Positions 1 through 11,557 of a DNA stretch of 64,000 nt are shown here, piece after piece (the first letter of the stretch is position 1; each line of letters starts with the position of its first letter). The stretch lies in assembly GCF_904849725.1 (NCBI RefSeq), contig NC_058522.1, forward strand, positions 433,905,529-433,969,528, given 5' to 3'. Position numbers and translations under genes: made by a program. The stretch comes from Hordeum vulgare subsp. vulgare (Eukaryota; Streptophyta; Magnoliopsida; Poales; Poaceae). A model generated the notes under the pieces. The model searched no databases. It had not been told where the DNA came from and worked only from the letters and a program-made list of their open reading frames with translations.

Positions 1-799
1 CTAGAGCTATGATTCTTGCAATGGGAGAAATGCTTGGTTTTGGGTTCTTACTGTGTGGTGACCTTTCCCAGTGACAGTAGGGGAAGCAAGGCACACATCA
101 TGTAGTTGCCATCAAGGGTAACAAGGTGGGCTTTATCGTAGATATGAGATTGTCCATCTACATCATGTCATCTTGCTTAAGGCGTTACATCTTTTTTTTG
201 GACTTAATACACTAGATGCATGCTGGATAGCGGTCGACGTGTGGAGTAATAGTAGTAGATGAAGAAAGTATCGGTCTACTTGTTTTGGACGTGATGCCTA
301 TAGATATAATCATTGCCATAGATATCGTCACGACTTTGCGTGGTTCTATCAATTGCTCGACAGTAATTCGTTCACCCACCGTCTACTTGATTTCATGAGA
401 GAAGCCACTAGTGAACACTACGGCCCCCGTGTCTATTCACACCCATCGTTTACACCTCCGCTTTTACTTTCGTTTGTTACTTTGTTGCTTTCAGTTCTTA
501 CTTGGCAAACAATCTGTAAGGGATTGACAACCCCTTCATAGCGTTGGGAGCAAGCTCTTTGTGTTTGTGCACGCACTTGTGATACTCCTTCACTGGATCG
601 ATACCTTGGTTCTCAAAACTAAGGGAAATACTTACCGCCGCTATGCTACATCACCCTTTCCGCTTCGAGGGAACACCAACACAAGGCTCCAAGGCCACGG
701 GGGCATCCTTTGCATATTTTCCTAGGAAGTCCCTAAGGCATAGCCGGTGGAGCAGGATTCCTGGCGGCGTACCAGGGAAGCTCTGTTGTCGCACTAGCA
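1..799 (+). repeat. G1 5' LTR, 3' portion
   Basis: Aligns by eye to the last ~800 bases of the LTR at 5768-7364 with scattered substitutions. The two copies stop matching just after GTCGCA(C/G)TAGCA, which fixes the LTR end at 799, with the primer binding site 11 bases further on. The short open frames here, such as 353-541, are not genes. Confidence 0.88.
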
Positions 800-810
800 A
801 GAAGAATTTC

Positions 811-827
811 TGGCGCCGTTGCCGGGA
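811..827 (+). other. G1 primer binding site (tRNA-Asp)
   Basis: TGGCGCCGTTGCCGGGAA lies just after the 5' LTR. It is complementary to the 3' end of plant tRNA-Asp, which ends in CCCCGGCAACGGCGCCA, apart from one missing G. Minus-strand DNA synthesis would start here. Confidence 0.8.
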
Positions 828-1029
828 AAGGAGAGATCTATCCAAGTAGGTCTCACAAACTTATCTCTTGCATTTACTTTTTTGCCAGTTGCCTCTCGTT
901 TTTCTCTCCCCCAATTCACATTTTCCGTTTTCCTTTGCCTTTCTCCTTTGCCGTTTTCTTTTCCCTTTGTCGTTTTCCTTTGCCGGTTTTCTTGCTTGCT
1001 TGTGTGCTTGTTTGTTTGTTGAAGTCATC

Positions 1030-3094
1030 ATGGCTGAAAACACCAAACTTTGCGACTTCTCGATCACTAATAATAATGATTTTATTAGTACTCCAATTGC
1101 TCCCGCCACTAGTGCGGAATCGTATGAAATCAACGCAGCTTTGCTGAATCTTGTTATGAAAGAGCAATTCTCTGGCATTCCTAGTGAAGATGCCGCATCC
1201 CATCCCAATACCTTTGCGATATGTAAAAGAAAAGAGATGTGGATAATGACGTGATTAAGTTGAAACTTTTTCCTTCCTCGTTGCGAGATCGCGCAAAAAC
1301 TTGGTTTTCTTCTTTGCCTAAAAATAGTATCGATTCTTGGGATAAGTGCAAAGATGCTTACATATCCAAGTATTTTCCGCCGGCTAAGATCATCTCCTTA
1401 CGTAACGATGTCAGGAATTTCAAGCAACCTGATCATGAACACGTTGCACAATCTTGGGAGAGGATGAAGCTTATGATTAGAAATTGTCCCGCTCATGGCT
1501 TGAGTTTGTGGATGATTATACAAATCTTTTACGCTGGTTTGAATTTCGCTTATTGCAATATCTTGGACTCCGCCTTAGGTGGAACGTTCATGGAAATCAC
1601 GTTAGGAGACGCTACAAAACTCCTAGACAATATCATGACCAACTAGTCTCAGTGGCATACTAAAAGGTCACCTGCTAGCAAAAAGGTACACGCTATAGAA
1701 GAAATTAACTCGCTTAGTGCTAAGATGGACGAGTTGATGAATTTCGTTGCTAGTAGAAACGCTCCTTTAGATCCTAATGACATGCTACTATCTTCCTTGA
1801 TTGAGAGTAGCAACGCTAGTTTGGACGTTAATTTTGTTGGTAGGAACAATTTTGGCAACAACAATGCTTTTAGAGGAAACTATGTTCCTAGGCCTTTTCC
1901 TAGTAACTCCTCTAACAATTATGGCAATTCCTACAACAACACTTATGGAAATCAAAACAAATTACCCTCTGATTTAGAGAGTAATATCAAAGAGTTCATC
2001 AACTCTCAAAATATTTTCAATGCATCCATAGAGGAAAAACTACTCAAAATTGACGATTTGGCTAAGAGGGTTGATAGGATGTCTTGTGATATTGATGCTT
2101 TAAAAGTTAGATGTGCTCCTCCCAAGGTCAACTTGGATGAAACTTTGAAAGCTATGCGTGTCTCCATGAATGAGAGCAAAGAAAGAACCGCCCAAATTCG
2201 CGCTAGGCATGAATGGTTTAAAAGGGTGCGTTCTAGTGATGCAAATCACGAAGATCTTAAAGTGCTTGGTGTGTCTCCTCTTAAATCTTTGTTTTCGCGT
2301 GTCAAACCTATTGATGAAGGGGCTGGATATGAATCCACTTTGGTTGAAAAACGCCCCAATGATTCGGAGTCCACCTATCTTCATGATAAAGGTGTGGAGA
2401 GTGGAGTAGAAGAAATCAAAATTTTAGGTAGTAATGAAACTCCCACTTTGGATTTCAAGGAATTCAATTATGATAATTGCTCCTTGTTTGAATGCATCTC
2501 TTTGATGCAATCCATTGCAAACTCTCCACATGCTTATAGCCAAAGCAAAGCCTTTACCGCGCATATCGTAGATGCTATGATGAAATCTCTTCAAGAGAAG
2601 CTCGAACTAGAAGTCTCTATACCTAGAAAACTTCAAGATGAGTGGGAACCTACTATCAAAATCAAGATCAAAAACTATGAGTGCGATGCTTTGTGTGATT
2701 TGGGTGCTAGTGTTTCCGCGATTCCAAAATCTTTATGTGATATTATTGGTTTTCATGAGATTGAAGAGTGTTCTCTTAATTTGCATCTTGCGGATTCTAC
2801 TGTCAAGAAACCCATGGGATGGATCGATGATGTTCTTATTGTTGCAAATAAGAACTATGTACCCGTGTATTTCATTGTACTTGACATAGATTGCAATCCT
2901 TCATGTCCCATTATTCTTGGTAGCCTTTCCTAAGGACTATTGGTGCTATCATCGATATGAAGGAAGGGAATATTAGATTCCAGTTTCCCTTAAAGAAGGG
3001 CATGGAGCACTTCCCAAGAAAGAAAATAAGATTGCCTTATGAATCTATGATGAGGGCTACTTATGGTTTGAGCACCAAAGATGACTATACGTGA
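1030..3094 (+). pseudogene. gag: Gypsy gag-protease, broken
   Basis: The start ATG at 1030 begins MAENTKLCDF. A retrotransposon gag (capsid) domain is readable at about 1239-1640, with LFPSSLRDRAKTWF and the AQSWERMKLMIRNCP stretch. A retropepsin-like motif, CDLGASVSAIP, lies near 2690-2720, where DLG replaces the usual DTG/DSG as in many plant Gypsy proteases. No CCHC zinc knuckle is visible. The frame is broken at least three times: a short indel near 1225-1235, an in-frame TAG at 1644-1646, and a one-base loss near 2928. The original stop is probably the TGA at 3092-3094. The protein ends after the protease, so the pol enzymes were never encoded or were lost long ago. Confidence 0.85.
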
Positions 3095-5767
3095 TTTCAT
3101 CACCTTTTGCCTAGCTAAGGGCGTCAAACAATAGCGCTTGTTGGGAGGCAACCCAACGAATCTATCCTTTTTCTTTCTCTTTTGTGTTTTCCACACTTTC
3201 ATAATTCTGTTATGATTGTGTTTTTTGTGTTTCTTTTTGCGTTTGTGCCAAGCGAAACCGTTATGATTAGTCTTGGGGATGATCGTTTGGTCATGCTGGA
3301 AAAGACAGAAACTTTCTGCTCACGAAAATAATTCTCAGTTTTTTCTGTAATAGCTTTTGAGTTGATTATTTTTTATGATGATTTCTATGCAAATTATTCA
3401 GACTCTCGTCATTTTTCAGAATTTTTGAAGTACAGAAGTATACGAAGTATACAGATTGCTACAGACTGGTCTGCTGTTAACAGATTCTGTTTTTGTTGTG
3501 TTGGTTGCTTATTTTGATGAAACTATGGATAGTATCAAGGGGTATTAGCCATGGAATATTGAAAATACAGTAACCCAACATCAGCATAAGTAGAATTTAA
3601 GTTTGCTACAGTACCTAAGGAAGTGGTGGTTTGCTTTCTTATACTAATGTTATCACGAGTTTGTGTTTAAGTTTCGTGTTGTGAAGTTTTCAAGTTTTGG
3701 GTGAAGTTCTTATGGACAAAAATATAAAGAGTGGCAAGAGCTCAAGCTTGGGGATGCCCAAGGCACCCCAACATATTCAAGTATGCCGTAAAAGCCTAAG
3801 CTTGGGGATGCCCCGGGAAGGCATCCCCTCTCTCGTCTTCAATCCATCGGTAACTTTACTTGGGGCTGCATTTTTATTCACCACATGTTATGTGTTTTGC
3901 TTGGAGCGTCTTGTATCGTAGGAGTATTTTATTTTTGTTGTGTCACAATCATACTTGCGGCACACCTAGAGAGAGAGACATGCACTCACCGTGATTTTGT
4001 CGAGCTTCACTTATATCCTTTGGTAGACAATTCAGCTCACATGTGCTTCACTTATATCTTTTTAGCTAGTTGATTTTGCTCTAAGTGCTTCACTTATATA
4101 TTCTGGAGCACGGCGGTGCGTGGCTTGGTATCTGATCTATTCTTTGAAAGTAGTCTCAAAAGGGGTAGTTATCCAAAGGGATAGGAAAACTTCCACCTTC
4201 ATGTGCATTGAATAGTTAGAGAAGTTTGATTCATCTCAACTAGTTTTGAGTTGTGGTTACGGTAATATTGAAGTTATGCCAGTAAGGTGTTGTGGATCTA
4301 GAAATACTTGTGTTGAAGTTAGTGATTCCCGTAGCATGCATGTATGGTGAACCGCTATGTGATGAAGTCTGAGCATGATTAGTCTATAGATTGTCATCCT
4401 TTGCGTGGCCGTCGGGATCGCGCGATGGTTTATACCTACCAACCCTTCCCCTAGGAGTATGCGTTGAATGCTTTGTTTCGATTACTAATAAAACTTTTGC
4501 AACAAGTATATGAGTTCTTCATGACTAACGTTGAGTCCATGGTTTAGATGCACTTTCACCTTCCACCATCACTATCTTCTTTAGTGCCGTGCAACTTTCG
4601 CCGGTGCACAAAACCCACCATTAGCCTCCCTCAAAACAGCCACCATACCTACCTACTATGGCTTTTTCAAAGTCATTCCGAGATATATTGCCATGCAACT
4701 ACCACAATGACATGTGCCACCACGTCTACATTGCCATTGCATGATCATAATTAGCTAGGATGATGTTTCCATTTATGTCCATGCCATGCTAGATCATTGT
4801 CACGGTACACTACCGAAGGCATTCCATATAGAGTCATCGTTGCTCTAAGTTTTGAGTTGTAAGTGTGATAATCATCGTTGATGGAGCATTGTCCCATGTG
4901 AGGAAATAAAAGAGGCCAAAGATGCCCACCAAAATTTAAAAAAAAGAGGCCAAAGAGCCCATAAAAAAATGAGAGAAAAAGAGAGAAGGGACAATGCTAC
5001 CACTTTTCCACACTTGTGCATATTAAGCACCATGATCTTCATGATTGAGAGCCTCTCGTTTTGGCACCACCATATAGCAGTGGAAAATTTTTATTATATA
5101 ACTTGGCTTGTATATTCCAATGATAGGCTTCCTCAAATTTGCCTTAGGTCTTCGTGAGCAAGCAAGTTGGATGCACACCCACTAGTTTTCTTTAAAGAGC
5201 TTTCACATACTCTTAGCTATAGTGCATCATTTGTATGGCAATCCCTACTCATTCACATTGATATCTATTGATGAGCATCTCCATAGCTCATTGATATGCC
5301 TAGTTAATGTGATCATCTTCTCATGGTTTGTCTTGCAACCTCCACCACACTCCACACCACTTGTAGTGCTAAAAACATGGCTCACGCTCATGTATTGCGT
5401 GAGAGTTGAAAAAGTTTGAGAAAGTAAAGGTGTGAAAACAATTCCTTGGCCAATACCGGGGTTGTGCATGATTTAAATTCGTTGTGCAATGATGATAGAG
5501 CATAGCCAGACTATATGATTTTGTAGGGATAACTTTCTTTTGGCCTTGTTATTTTGAAAGTTCATGATTACTTTGCTAGTTTGCTTGAAGTATTATTGTT
5601 TCCACGTCAATAGCAAACTATTGTTTTGAATCTAATGGATCTGAACATTCACGTCACATAAGAGGAGTTACAAAGGACATATATGCTAGGTAGCATGAAA
5701 GCATCAAAAATTCATTCTTTATCACTTCCCTATTCGAGGACGAGCAAGAGTTAAGCTTGGGGATGCT
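3095..5767 (+). other. G1 long non-coding internal region
   Basis: Some 2.7 kb between the gag-protease frame and the 3' LTR has no convincing coding sequence. It contains TGGGAGGCAACCCAAC near 3145, two internal copies of the polypurine-tract motif AAGCTTGGGGATGC (3744 and 3798), and three copies of CTTCACTTATAT at 4005, 4046 and 4088. The same layout, with diverged sequence, recurs in G5 at about 61050-63950. It therefore looks like a conserved non-coding part of the transposon RNA rather than random filler. Confidence 0.7.
5753..5767 (+). other. G1 polypurine tract
   Basis: AAGCTTGGGGATGCT directly precedes the TGATACG that opens the 3' LTR. This is the position and general form of the plus-strand primer site in this Gypsy group. 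Confidence 0.7.
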
Positions 5768-7364
5768 TGATACGTCTCAAACGTATCTATAATCTTTGAT
5801 GGTTTCACGTTGTTATCTTGTTAACTTTGGATGTTTTGTTTACCTTTTATATCTTTTTTGGGACTAACTTATTAACTCAGTGCCAAGCGCCAGTTCCTGT
5901 TTTTTCTGTGTTTTTGACTCTTTTGAGATCTGATTTTGGAACTGAGTCCAAACGGAATAATTCTTTCGCGATGATTTTTTATGTAAAATATCGAAAATAC
6001 CGGAAGAAAAAGATACCGGAGGGGGCCACGAGGGCGCCACAAGCGATGTCGCCATGGCCCCCCCTAGGTCGCGCCAACCAAGCTTGTGGGCCCCTAGGGG
6101 CCCACTTGATGCAACTCCACCGCCATATGGTCCTATAAATTCAGAAACCTCCACAAAGAAACAAAGATCGGGAGTTCCGCTGCCGCAAGTTCCTGCTTCC
6201 GCGAGATCTCATCTGGAGACCCTTCCCGGTGCCCTGTCGGAGGGGACTTTGGAGTTGGAGGGCCTCTTCATCAACATCATCGCCCCTCCAATGACTCGTG
6301 AGTAGTTCACTTCAGACCTACGGGTCCGTAGTTAGTAGCTAGATGGCTTCTTCTCTCTCTTGGATCTTCAATACAAAGTTCTCCGTGATCTTCATGGAGA
6401 TCTATCTGATGTAATCCTCTTTGGCGGTGTGTTTGTCGAGATCCGATGAATTGTGGATTTGTGATCAGACTATCTATGATATATATTTGAGTCTTTGCTG
6501 ATTTCTAATTTGCATGATTTGATATCCTTGTATGTCTCTCCGAGTCTTGGGTTTTGTTTGGCCAACTAGAGCTATGATTCTTGCAATGGGAGAAGTGCTT
6601 GGTTTTGGGTTCTTACCGTCTGGTGACCTTTCCCAGTGACAGTAGGGGAAGCAAGGCACACAGCATGTATTTGCCATCAAGGGTAACAAGGGGTGCTTTG
6701 TCGTAGATATGAGATTGTCCATCTACATCATGTCATCTTGCTTAAGGCGTTACTCTGTTCTTTTCAACTTAATACACTAGATGCATGCTCGATAGCGGTC
6801 GACGTGTGGAGTAATAGTAGTAGATGCAGAAAGTATCGGTCTACTTGTTTTGGACGTGATGCCTATAGATATAATCATTGCCATAGACATCGTCATGACT
6901 TTGCACGGTTCTATCAATTGCTCGACAGTAACTCGTTCACCCACCGTCTAATTGCTTTCATGAGAGAAGCCACTAGTAAACACTACGACCCCCAGGTCTA
7001 TTCACACCCATCGTTTACACCTCCGCTTTTACTTTGGTTTGTTACTTTCTTGCTTTCAGTTCTCACTTGGCAAACAATCTATAAGGGATTGACAACCCCT
7101 TCATAGCGTTGGGAGCAAGCTCTTTGTGTTTGTGCAGGCACTTGTGATACTCCTTCACTGGATCGATACCTTGGTTCTCAAAACTGAGGGAAATACTTAC
7201 CGCGGCTGTGCTACATCACCCTTTCCGCTTCGAGGGAACACCAACGCAAGGCTCCAAGGCCACGGGGGAATCCTTTGCATACTTGCCTAGGAAGTCCCTA
7301 AGGCGTAGCCGCTGCAGCAGGATTCCTGGCTCCGTACCAGGGAAGGTCTATTGTCGCAGTAGCA
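5768..7364 (+). repeat. G1 3' LTR (1597 bp)
   Basis: Starts TGATACGTCTCAAACG and ends GTAGCA, giving TG...CA termini. Its last ~800 bases match 1-799. After 7364 the sequence turns into C1 gag on the opposite strand. Confidence 0.9.
6134..6140 (+). promoter_or_regulatory. Putative TATA box in G1 LTR
   Basis: TATAAAT about 370 bases into the LTR, a plausible core promoter element for the G1 transcript. The 5' LTR equivalent is outside the window. Confidence 0.4.
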
Positions 7365-8497
7365 GTTATCCTTGGAGAGGTTGGGCCTTGAGTTTCTCTT
7401 GTTACCCCAAAGCTGCCTTGAAGCAAGAGCCATGTTCCCGTGATAAGCATACTTTGTGTCTTCGGGGCAGCCAACTTCTTCCTCTGCTTCTTCATCAACA
7501 ATGGCCTTGGTTCTCAAAGCAAGGTTGGGTGAGGCTGTCTTTGACCGGACACGAGCAAGAGCATTTTCGGCGGTCTTGTTCATAATATCCATAACAATGA
7601 ACTCATCAAACACTTCGCCCGAGGTCAAGGAGTGGAAATCTGGTCTTTAACGAATGACGGAAGAAATGGCTTTGTTGAGTGTCATGATGGCCTTGAGAAA
7701 CTTGTGCTTGATCCAAGTGTCGTCTGTATCTTTGCTCTCATGGTCTTGGAGAGAAATAGAAAGAGCAGTCACCCTTCGATAGAGATCATGGGGGTCCTCA
7801 TCTTCTAGCATCACAAACTCATCGGCCTCATCAAGAACCACTTCAAAGTTAGACCATTGAATGCTTGAGCTCTCCTTGTACATCACCATCATGTGCTCCC
7901 AACAATCCTTTGCACGTGTGAAGGGGCATAGGTGAGGTAGATCTTCTGGAGGAACCACGGATTGAAGTATGAACAACACGAAATGATTGTATTGGTTGTC
8001 CGCCTCTTCTCTCGAAGTGGCATTCCTTGGATCATTCGGGTGATAGCCTTGTTCGATGACTCTCCAAAGATTTGTTAAGCTGTGATTCTAATGAGACTTG
8101 ATGGAAAAGACCCAATTAGCGAAATCACCTTTAACAAGTTTTGGAGGAGGACCAAGGTTGTTAATATCCGGTGTAGGGACCGGTCCTCCATAGACCGGGG
8201 GAGGAGGAACTGAGCCAAAGGTTCCCGTCCCAATCTTGTCGAGAGGGGAAGAAGTTCGAGTACCTTTAGCCGCTTCCTTATCGGAATTGGCCTCCGACTC
8301 CGATGTGGTGGGTTTAACTACAAGAAACGGGTCAGGAGAATTCTTCATCCCCTAAGTAATTCTTTAAGCATGGATTTGACTTCGGTTGTCACGGACGTCT
8401 TGAGTAAAGCCATGGCCTCATGCAAGTCGTCCCGTGTGACCGAAACCAACTCCACGGCCTCGGACCCTTTGGGTCAAACCTCATCATCATCAACCAT
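7365..8497 (-). pseudogene. gag: C1 gag (UBN2-like), broken and truncated
   Basis: On the minus strand a probable ATG at 8495-8497 leads, after a frameshift before 8348, into one frame. This runs through GDFANWVFSIKSH, then ILQSVVPPEDLPHL, FTRAKDCWEHMMVMY, FEVVLDEADEFVM and SGEVFDEF to 7365. These are the features of a UBN2/gag-polypeptide domain found in plant Copia elements. Two in-frame stops interrupt it, near 8085 and 7644. The frame ends abruptly where the G1 LTR begins. No host function is suggested. Confidence 0.75.
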
Positions 8498-8533
8498 ACT
8501 CTTCGGGTGGTTAAACCCTTAATAAATAGACGT

Positions 8534-8546
8534 GGCTCTCGTAGCA
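8534..8546 (-). other. C1 primer binding site remnant (tRNA-Met)
   Basis: On the minus strand TGCTACGAGAGCC stands where TGGTATCAGAGC would be expected, two bases inside the LTR boundary. It is a mutated initiator-Met primer site. Confidence 0.55.
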
Positions 8547-8548
8547 AT

Positions 8549-9314
8549 TGAAAGGATCGATATGGTTGACTAGAGGGGGTTTAATAGGCAACTACCAATT
8601 TATAGCTTGTCTTAACAAATTAGCATTAGCAACAAAAGGTTCTTTATATGAACAACTAGGTGAAAAACCTATATGATGCTAACAACAAGGACAACAATTG
8701 CAAGTAAGGAATACACCACAACGAAACCAAGTACCAAGTAAAGGTAAGAGATAACCGCAAGTGAAACCGGTGGAGACGAGGATGTGTTACCGAAGTTCCT
8801 TCCTTTTGACAGGAAGTACGTCTCTGTTGGAGCTTTGTGGAGGCACAATGCTCCCCAAGAAGCCACTAGGGCCACGGTATTCTCCTCATGCCCTCACACA
8901 ATGTGAGATGCCCTGATTCCACTATTGGTGCCCTTGAAGGCGGCGACCGGACATTTACAAACAAGGTTGGGGCTATCTCCAAACAAAGCTTGGAGGCTCC
9001 CAACAAGACCATGAAGCTTCGCCACAATGGAATGTGGCTCCGAGGTGACCTCAACCGTCTAGGGTGCTGAAATACCCAAGAATAACAAGATCCGCAATGG
9101 ATTAGTGGGGGAATCAAATATCTCTTGGTGGAAGTGTAAATCAAGGACCTCTCAAGCAATCCCTAGGAAATCAACAAGTTTGATTGGCTAGGGAGAGAGA
9201 TCGGGCAAGAATAAGCTTCATAAGTGAAACTTGGGAAGGTAAGAGGTGAGCTTCTCGGGGAAGAAGACACCTTTATATAGTGGGGAGAACAATCCAACTG
9301 TTACCCCCACCAAC
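8549..9314 (-). repeat. C1 5' LTR, inner part
   Basis: Begins on the plus strand with TGAAAGGATCGATATGG next to the primer site remnant. It stops at 9314, where K3 inserted, and continues at 33568. The joined LTR would be about 1.36 kb. The bases before K3 are CCAAC and those after it CCTAC, a five-base target duplication with one change. Confidence 0.72.
9272..9279 (-). promoter_or_regulatory. Putative TATA box of C1 LTR
   Basis: Read on the minus strand this is TATATAAA inside CTATATAAAG, close to the plant consensus and oriented towards C1 gag. K3 inserted only about 35 bases upstream of it, which would have separated it from the rest of the promoter. Confidence 0.45.
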
Positions 9315-11161
9315 TGTTGGAATTATGTCCTAGAGGCAATGATATATAAGTTATTATTATAATTCCTGTATCAAGATAATTGTTTATTATCCATGCTATA
9401 ATTTTATTGAATGAAGACTTAGATACATGTATGGATACATAGACAAAACACTGTCCCTAGCAAGCCTCTAGTTGGCTAGCCAGTTGATCAAGGATAGTTA
9501 GGGTCTTCTGACTATGTACAAGGTGTTGTTGCTTGATAACTGGATCACATCATTGGGAGAATCATGTGATGGACTAGACCCAAACTAATAGACGTAGCAT
9601 GTTGATCGTGTCATTTTGTTGCTACTGTTTTCTGTGTGTCAAGTATTTGTTCCTATGACCATGAGATCATATAACTCACTGACACCGGAGGAATGCTTTA
9701 TGTGCATCAAACGTCGCAACGTAACTGGGTGACTATAAAGATGCTCTACAGGTATCTCCGAAGGTGTTCGTTGAGTTAGTATGGATCGAGACTGGGATTT
9801 GTCACTCCGTGTGATGGAGAGGTATCTCGGGGCCCACTCGGTAATACAACATCACACACAACCCTTGCAAGCAATGTGACTTAGTGTAAGTCACGGGATC
9901 TTGTATTACGGAACAAGTAAAGAGACTTGGTGGTAAACGAGATTGAAATAGGTACGCGGATATTGACGATCGAATCTCGGGCAAGTAACATACCGAAGGA
10001 CAAAGGGAATGACATACGGGATTATATGAATCCTTGGCACTGAGGTTCAAATGATAAGATCTTCGTATAATATGTAGGATCCAATATGGGCATCCAGGTC
10101 CCGCTATTGGATATTGACCGAGGAGTCCCTCGGGTCATGTCTACATAGTTATCGAACCCGCAGGGTCTGCACACTTAAGGTTCGGCGTTGTTTTATGCGT
10201 ATTTGAGTTATATGGTTGGTTACCGAATGTTATTCGGAGTCCTGTATGTGATCACGGACGTCACGAGGATTTCCGAAATGGTCTGGAGACGAACATTGAT
10301 ATATAGGATGACCTCATTTGATTACCGGAAAGTTTTCGGCATTACCGGGAATGTACTGGGAGTGACGAATGGGTTCCAGATGTTCATCGGGGGAGGCAGC
10401 CCACCCCGGGGAATCCCTTAGGCCTTAGGGGTTCCGCACCAGCCCTTAGTGGGCTGGTGGGCAAGCCCAAGAAGGGCCCTGTGCAGGATAAGAAGAAAAT
10501 CAAAGAGAAAGAAAAAAAGGGGGAAGTGGGAAGGAAGGGAAGGACTCCACCTTCCAATCCTAGTTGACTAGGATTGGAGGAGGATTCCTCCTCCCCCATT
10601 CGGCCGACCCCCTTGGGGCTCCTTGAGCCTCAAGTCAAGGCCCCTCCCCTCCCACCTATATATACAGAGGTATTAGGGCTGATTTGAGACAACTTTGCCA
10701 CGGCAGCCCGACCACATACCTCCACGGTTTTTCCTCTAGATCGTGTTTCTGTGGAGCTCGGGCGGAGCACTGCTGAGATTAGATCACCACCAAACTCCGG
10801 AGCGCCGTCACGCTTCCGGAGAACTCATCTACCTCTCCGTCTCTCTTGCTGGATCAAGAAGGCTGAGATCATCATCGAGCTGTACGTGTGCTGAACGCGG
10901 AGGTGCCGTCCGTTCGGCACTAGATCGAAACGGATCGTGGGACGGATCGAGGGACGGTTCGTGGGACGGTTCGTGGGACGGTTCACAGGGCAGGTCGAGG
11001 GACATGAGGACGTTCCACTAAATCAACCGGGTTTATTAACGCTTCTGCTATGCGATCTACAAGATTACGTAGATCTGAAATCCCCCTCGTAGATGGACAT
11101 CACCATGATAGGTCTTTGTGCGCGTAGGAAATTTTTGTTTCCCATGAGACGTTCCCCATCA
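9315..11161 (+). repeat. K3 LTR A (1847 bp)
   Basis: Starts TGTTGGAATTATG and ends CCCCATCA. It contains a short GGACGGTTCGTGG-type tandem block near 10935-11005 and the conserved CCTCTAGTTGGCTAGC segment of Angela/BARE LTRs. It is followed by TGGCATCATGAGC, a mutated initiator-Met primer site. Confidence 0.9.
10657..10664 (+). promoter_or_regulatory. Putative TATA box, LTR A
   Basis: TATATATA after CTCCCACC, at the same LTR position as in LTRs B and C. This is the likely core promoter element of the element transcript. Confidence 0.5.
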
Positions 11162-11557
11162 GTGGCATCATGAGCTAGGTTCATGCGTAGATGTCATCTC
11201 GAGTAGAACACAAAAGTTTTTGTGGGCGGTGATGTGCGGTGCTGCCCCCCTTAGTCTTTTCTTGATTCTGCGGTATTGTTGGATCGAAGCGGCTTGGACC
11301 GACATTCCTCGTACGCTTACGAGAGATTGGTTTCATTCAAAGATGACTGGCAAGTGTCGGTTTCTCCAACTTTAGTTGAATCAGATTTGACCGAGGAGGT
11401 CCTTGGATGAGGTTAAATAGCAATTCATATATCTTCGTTGTGGTGTTCGCGTAAGTAAGATGCGGTCCTACTAGATACCCATGGTCACCATGTAAAACAT
11501 GCAACAACAATTAGAGGACGTCTAACTTGTTTTTGCAGGGTATGCTTGTGATGTGAT
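11162..11557 (+). other. First K3 leader fragment, between LTR A and LTR B
   Basis: Contains the primer-site remnant TGGCATCATGAGC and a leader homologous to 13379-13800. It stops at TGTGAT, where LTR B starts. GTGAT (11553-11557) would be the left target duplication of the B element; no right copy is seen. It lacks about 20 bases (CGTTACGAGTAACTCC region) present in the second leader. Confidence 0.8.

Larger units (their letters stand above)
1..7364 (+). mobile_element. G1: non-autonomous (gag-protease only) Gypsy LTR retrotransposon, left end cut
   Basis: The sequence at 1-799 recurs at about 6567-7364, so these are the 3' part of the 5' LTR and the whole 3' LTR. Between them are a tRNA-Asp-type primer binding site, a broken gag-protease frame (1030-3094), 2.7 kb with no coding sequence, and a polypurine tract. 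I see no reverse transcriptase, RNase H or integrase, so the element must have moved with enzymes from another element. The LTR opening TGATACGTCTC and the gag match a very common Triticeae Gypsy group (Sabrina/Sumana-like); the exact family is uncertain. G1 lies in the gag gene of C1. Its left target duplication is outside the window, so the expected repeat of GTTAT (7365-7369) cannot be checked. Confidence 0.88.

Noticed and set aside
353..541. 62-codon open frame, also present in altered form near 6920-7106
   Set aside because: It lies inside an LTR and is only partly conserved between the two LTR copies, with no domain or start context.
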